64,000 nt of DNA from Nicotiana tabacum (lineage: Eukaryota > Streptophyta > Magnoliopsida > Solanales > Solanaceae), in assembly GCF_000715075.1 (NCBI RefSeq), contig NC_134096.1, positions 120,030,698 through 120,094,697 of the forward strand, read 5' to 3'. Numbering within the stretch: the stretch's first letter is position 1; the number at the start of each line of letters is the position of its first letter. Below the pieces are notes generated by a model, which did no database searches, was not told where the DNA came from, and worked only from the letters and a program-made list of their open reading frames with translations. Of the stretch, positions 61,334 to 64,000 are shown piece by piece. Both the position numbers and the translations under genes were made by a program.

Positions 61334-63775
61334 TGTCACGACCCAAGTTCTCCTATAGGCCGTGATGGCGCCCAACGTTGCCGCTAGGCAAGCCAACTTA
61401 AAACTAACTCCGTGACCTTTCTTTTAACGGGTTAAAATAGTTGATTTTTAATTTATGCACAAACAAGAAATGGAGGTTTTTATATAAAAAAAATGAGAGA
61501 TCAAAATTTTAAAACCAGTGAGATAAGATAAATAACCCAAAAAACCATCAAGTGCCTACTAACATAATTTTCCAAGACCTGGTGTCACAAGTGTATGAGC
61601 TACTAGCAGAATATACAAAAGAGTACTACACTACTGTCTGAAACAAAATGGACAGAAAAATAAGACAAAAGGAAGACTCCGGCTGCTGCAGAACGGGCTC
61701 GGAAGACAGCTCACTGCAAAGTCTCGCAGTAGTAATCAAGTGTGCGCGTCGGACTGATATCCAGAAGCACCTACCTCAGATCCTGCACATCAAGTGAAGA
61801 AGTGTAGCGTGAGTACATAAACAACATGTACCCAGTAAGTATCTAGTCTAACCTCGAAAAAGTAGTGACGAGGGGTCGACTTTAACACTTACTATGGGCC
61901 AACAATAAAAATATATATAACTTCTAATTAAACATGGGATATATAAATGACAATAGAACTCAGAAGCAAAAATTTAAATAGCCAATCCTTTCACCGATAG
62001 CAATTACCAAACCAATTTCTCTCCTTTAATATTTTAACCTATCAAACCAATGAAGCAATATCAAACATATTGGAATTTCCAGTATCATTTCGCACGAGTT
62101 ATGCCGAAGACGTACAGCTAGATCCAAAATACATATAAATATACTATGTGCACTGCCGAGGGTCGAACGACACGAACCACAGATGCATCTATTAACCTGC
62201 CGAGGCGATCGGCCCGCTCCCATGAGAGTAGTGGAAATTTTTCCCGCTCGCGAAATATACTTGCGATGCGGTTGAACATAGATTTCTCAAGTTATTCCCC
62301 AATTCTTTCCAAAACAAGAAAATCCAACTAGAAACTCTAAAAGTCATTGAAACCCTCAAATCTCAGCTCTATCTGAGGCAATTAGTAAGTATAATCAAAT
62401 AGCGGTGTCAACAAAGCATGGTGTAAACCTAAAACTACCCGGACATAAGCAAAATTAGTAGCTGCGTACGCACTCTCATCACCTCATGCGTACGTAGCCC
62501 CCACAAATAAAAGCACATATTAATTAAATTCACATATGGGGTTAATTCCCTCTTACAAGGTTAGAAAAGAGACTTACCCTGTCTCAAAGCCTACTTTCCG
62601 GTCCAAGATTGTGCTCAAATCCTCAATTCAGTGCTAAACGACTCAAAACTAGTCAAATATTATATAAATCGATCAATACATGTTCAAAAGTTCAAATCCC
62701 AACTATTAAAGGGATTACCCAACCCCCAAATGTAGGATTCCTAAAATTCACCCCGGACCCACGTGCCGGATTCCGAAAATTTTCAAAGAAAGTTGTTACC
62801 CATAACCTCGCAAACTAAAACATATGTTTTTTACTAAATTCCATAACAAATTTTGTGGTTAAATCTCATATTTGTCAAAAATCTAGGTTTTCACCTAAAC
62901 CCATGATTTTCAATAATTTTCATGTCATAATCTACCCATAAACTATGTATTTAACTCTCATTGTGTAGAAATTACTTACCTCAAAGTGCTAGGTGAAATC
63001 CCCTCTCTAAGAGCTCCAAGAATCGCCCAACAAGGAAAGAAAATGAGCCAAAAATGACTAAGTCCCGACATTAAATGAGTGTTCTCCCCAGCAGTATTTC
63101 CGCATCTGCGGTGCCTGGGACGCATTTGTGGCGTCGCTTCTGCGTACCACGGTCCGCTTCTACGGAAGAACCCAAAGCTGGCTAGGCTCGCTTCTGCGGA
63201 CGGACCCCCGCTTCTGCATCCATCCTGCCGCTCTTGCGGCTCAAGTCGCTTCTGCGATCACTGCCATCACACCCGCACTTTCGCAGGTGCGCTAACTCGT
63301 TCACTCTTGCGGTCTTGGGCAGCCTTGGCTAGTCCGCTTCTGCGGCTCATCTCTCGCACCTGCGAGCTCAAACTTGCGGCTGGCCAAGCGCAGGTGCAAT
63401 CACACCAGAAGCTAAAAGCTTCAACACTTGCCTTCAAGTCTAAACTTGATTTGAGTCTTGTCCGTTTAATGCCCGGGCCCCGCCCGAATGCACCAACAAG
63501 TTTGAAATCGTAAAATGAACTCGCTCAAACTCACAAAATGCACAAAATAACATCAAAACTAAGAATCACACCCCAGACCAATTGAATAAAAAATATGAAC
63601 TTCAAGTTCTTAAATTTTTCCCAACGCGCCGAAACGTGTTCCGATTTCAACCCGAACCCTTCCAAATCCCGAACTAACTATCCCCGCAAGTCATAAAACA
63701 GTAAAATCACGTACTGGGAGTCTTATTTAGGGGAACGGGGTTCTAAAAAGTAAAATGACTTGTTGGGTCGTTACA
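61334..63775 (-). repeat. 5' LTR of Tekay element
   Basis: 2442 bp, plus-strand TGTCACGACCC to GGGTCGTTACA. It aligns throughout with the 3' LTR except for a ~334-bp internal loss near 63630. The 38-bp inverted repeat is at 62461-62498 and a CGCTTCTGCGG-rich array at 63090-63380. Confidence 0.93.
62461..62498. promoter_or_regulatory. Conserved 38-bp inverted repeat in Tekay LTR
   Basis: GCTGCGTACG and TGCGTACGTAGC arms, the fourth copy in the window. Confidence 0.65.
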
Positions 63776-63916
63776 CTAGATGTGCAAAGTGGTTACAAGG
63801 TTCTTCCACAAGATTTCCTTCATTCCATAACCCAATCTTTACCCATTTGAGCTCAACAATCTTCCCACGGACCTTATTGGTACATGCATAAATAAATAAT
63901 ACTCTCATACCCAAGA

Positions 63917-63919
<3 letters not shown>

Positions 63920-63985
<66 letters not shown>
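63920..63985. repeat. (AT)n microsatellite
   Basis: About 33 AT dinucleotides inside the split LTR. Absent from the related solo LTR. Confidence 0.9.
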
Positions 63986-63986
<1 letters not shown>

Positions 63987-64000
63987 CTTATATATTATAC

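Larger units (their letters stand above)
47503..63775 (-). mobile_element. Ty3/gypsy Tekay chromovirus, nearly complete, TSD CTAGA
   Basis: Plus-strand ends TGTCATGGCCC and GGGTCGTTACA are flanked by perfect CTAGA duplications (47498-47502 and 63776-63780). 5' LTR, primer site, gag, protease, RT, RNase H, integrase, chromodomain, polypurine tract and 3' LTR are all present. At least four frameshifts and several stops are visible. Its 3' LTR holds an Athila-like element. Confidence 0.94.
42217..64000 (-). mobile_element. Gag-PR-only Tekay-like element, right end beyond window
   Basis: Left (3') LTR 42217-43422, internal 43423-45293, right (5') LTR from 45294, broken by the nested 16.3-kb element and running off the window. 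The two LTRs are very similar. The internal region has gag zinc knuckles and a protease site but no RT, RNase H or integrase. Confidence 0.78.
45294..64000 (-). repeat. 5' LTR of gag-PR-only element, split and running off window
   Basis: LTR sequence covers 45294-47502 and resumes at 63781 after the nested Tekay element. The resumed part (ACTAGATGTGCAAAGTGG, then CATAACCCAATCTTTACC) aligns with the solo LTR near 38947 onward. It ends here in an (AT)n run at 63920-63985 that the solo LTR lacks. Confidence 0.82.

Overview
The window is nuclear DNA of a flowering plant, most likely a Solanaceae (Nicotiana-like; this is an inference). It is almost entirely transposable elements, nested and decayed. 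The evidence is several Ty3/gypsy lineages with plant-type domains (Tekay chromovirus, Tat, Athila), a Mutator-like element, AT-rich flanks, GT-AG introns, and two exons of a nuclear gene for a plastid ribosomal protein. I saw no bacterial genes, rRNA, tRNA or CRISPR.

Layout. (1) 1-7592: a plus-strand Tekay chromovirus cut by the window start, with gag-PR-RT-RH-IN-chromodomain and a 2.9-kb 3' LTR. (2) 7593-20331: old host DNA. Two exons of plastid ribosomal protein L5 (uL5c), minus strand, lie at 10140-10340 and 20092-20331. Their intron holds a 5'-truncated Tat element (about 10541-20078, plus strand) that has a tandem-repeat 3' region and a spliced antisense gene. (3) 20332-21714: AT-rich DNA. 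(4) 21715-36338: a Mutator-like element with 37-bp terminal inverted repeats, a dimeric 254-bp tandem array and the N-terminal part of a MULE transposase; an 11.4-kb minus-strand Athila element (23036-34469) has landed in the array. (5) 36606-64000: a four-level nest, all minus strand except the innermost element. A Tekay-type LTR (36606-41574) is split by a solo LTR of a second family (37452-39786, TSD GTGTA). The internal DNA of that host element is cut at 42217 by a gag-PR-only element whose right LTR runs off the window. That LTR is split by a nearly complete Tekay element (47503-63775, TSD CTAGA). The 3' LTR of the Tekay element is split by a gag-PR-only Athila-like element (49295-55207, TSD GCGTA).

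No retroelement here is coding-competent as seen: all carry stops, frameshifts or missing domains. In the first Tekay copy most stops are explained by C-to-T changes at CAG or CGA, the signature of methylated and silenced DNA. The two gag-PR-only elements lack RT and integrase and would have needed those enzymes in trans. The L5 gene is a broken copy, so the plant's functional L5 must be elsewhere.

Points most worth a second look: the L5 gene split by a Tat element; the MULE with its dimeric palindromic array and a transposase truncated inside a matching motif; the antisense gene in the Tat element with its own TATA box; a 38-bp inverted repeat at the same place in four Tekay-type LTRs; and GC-palindrome arrays found in LTRs of unrelated lineages.
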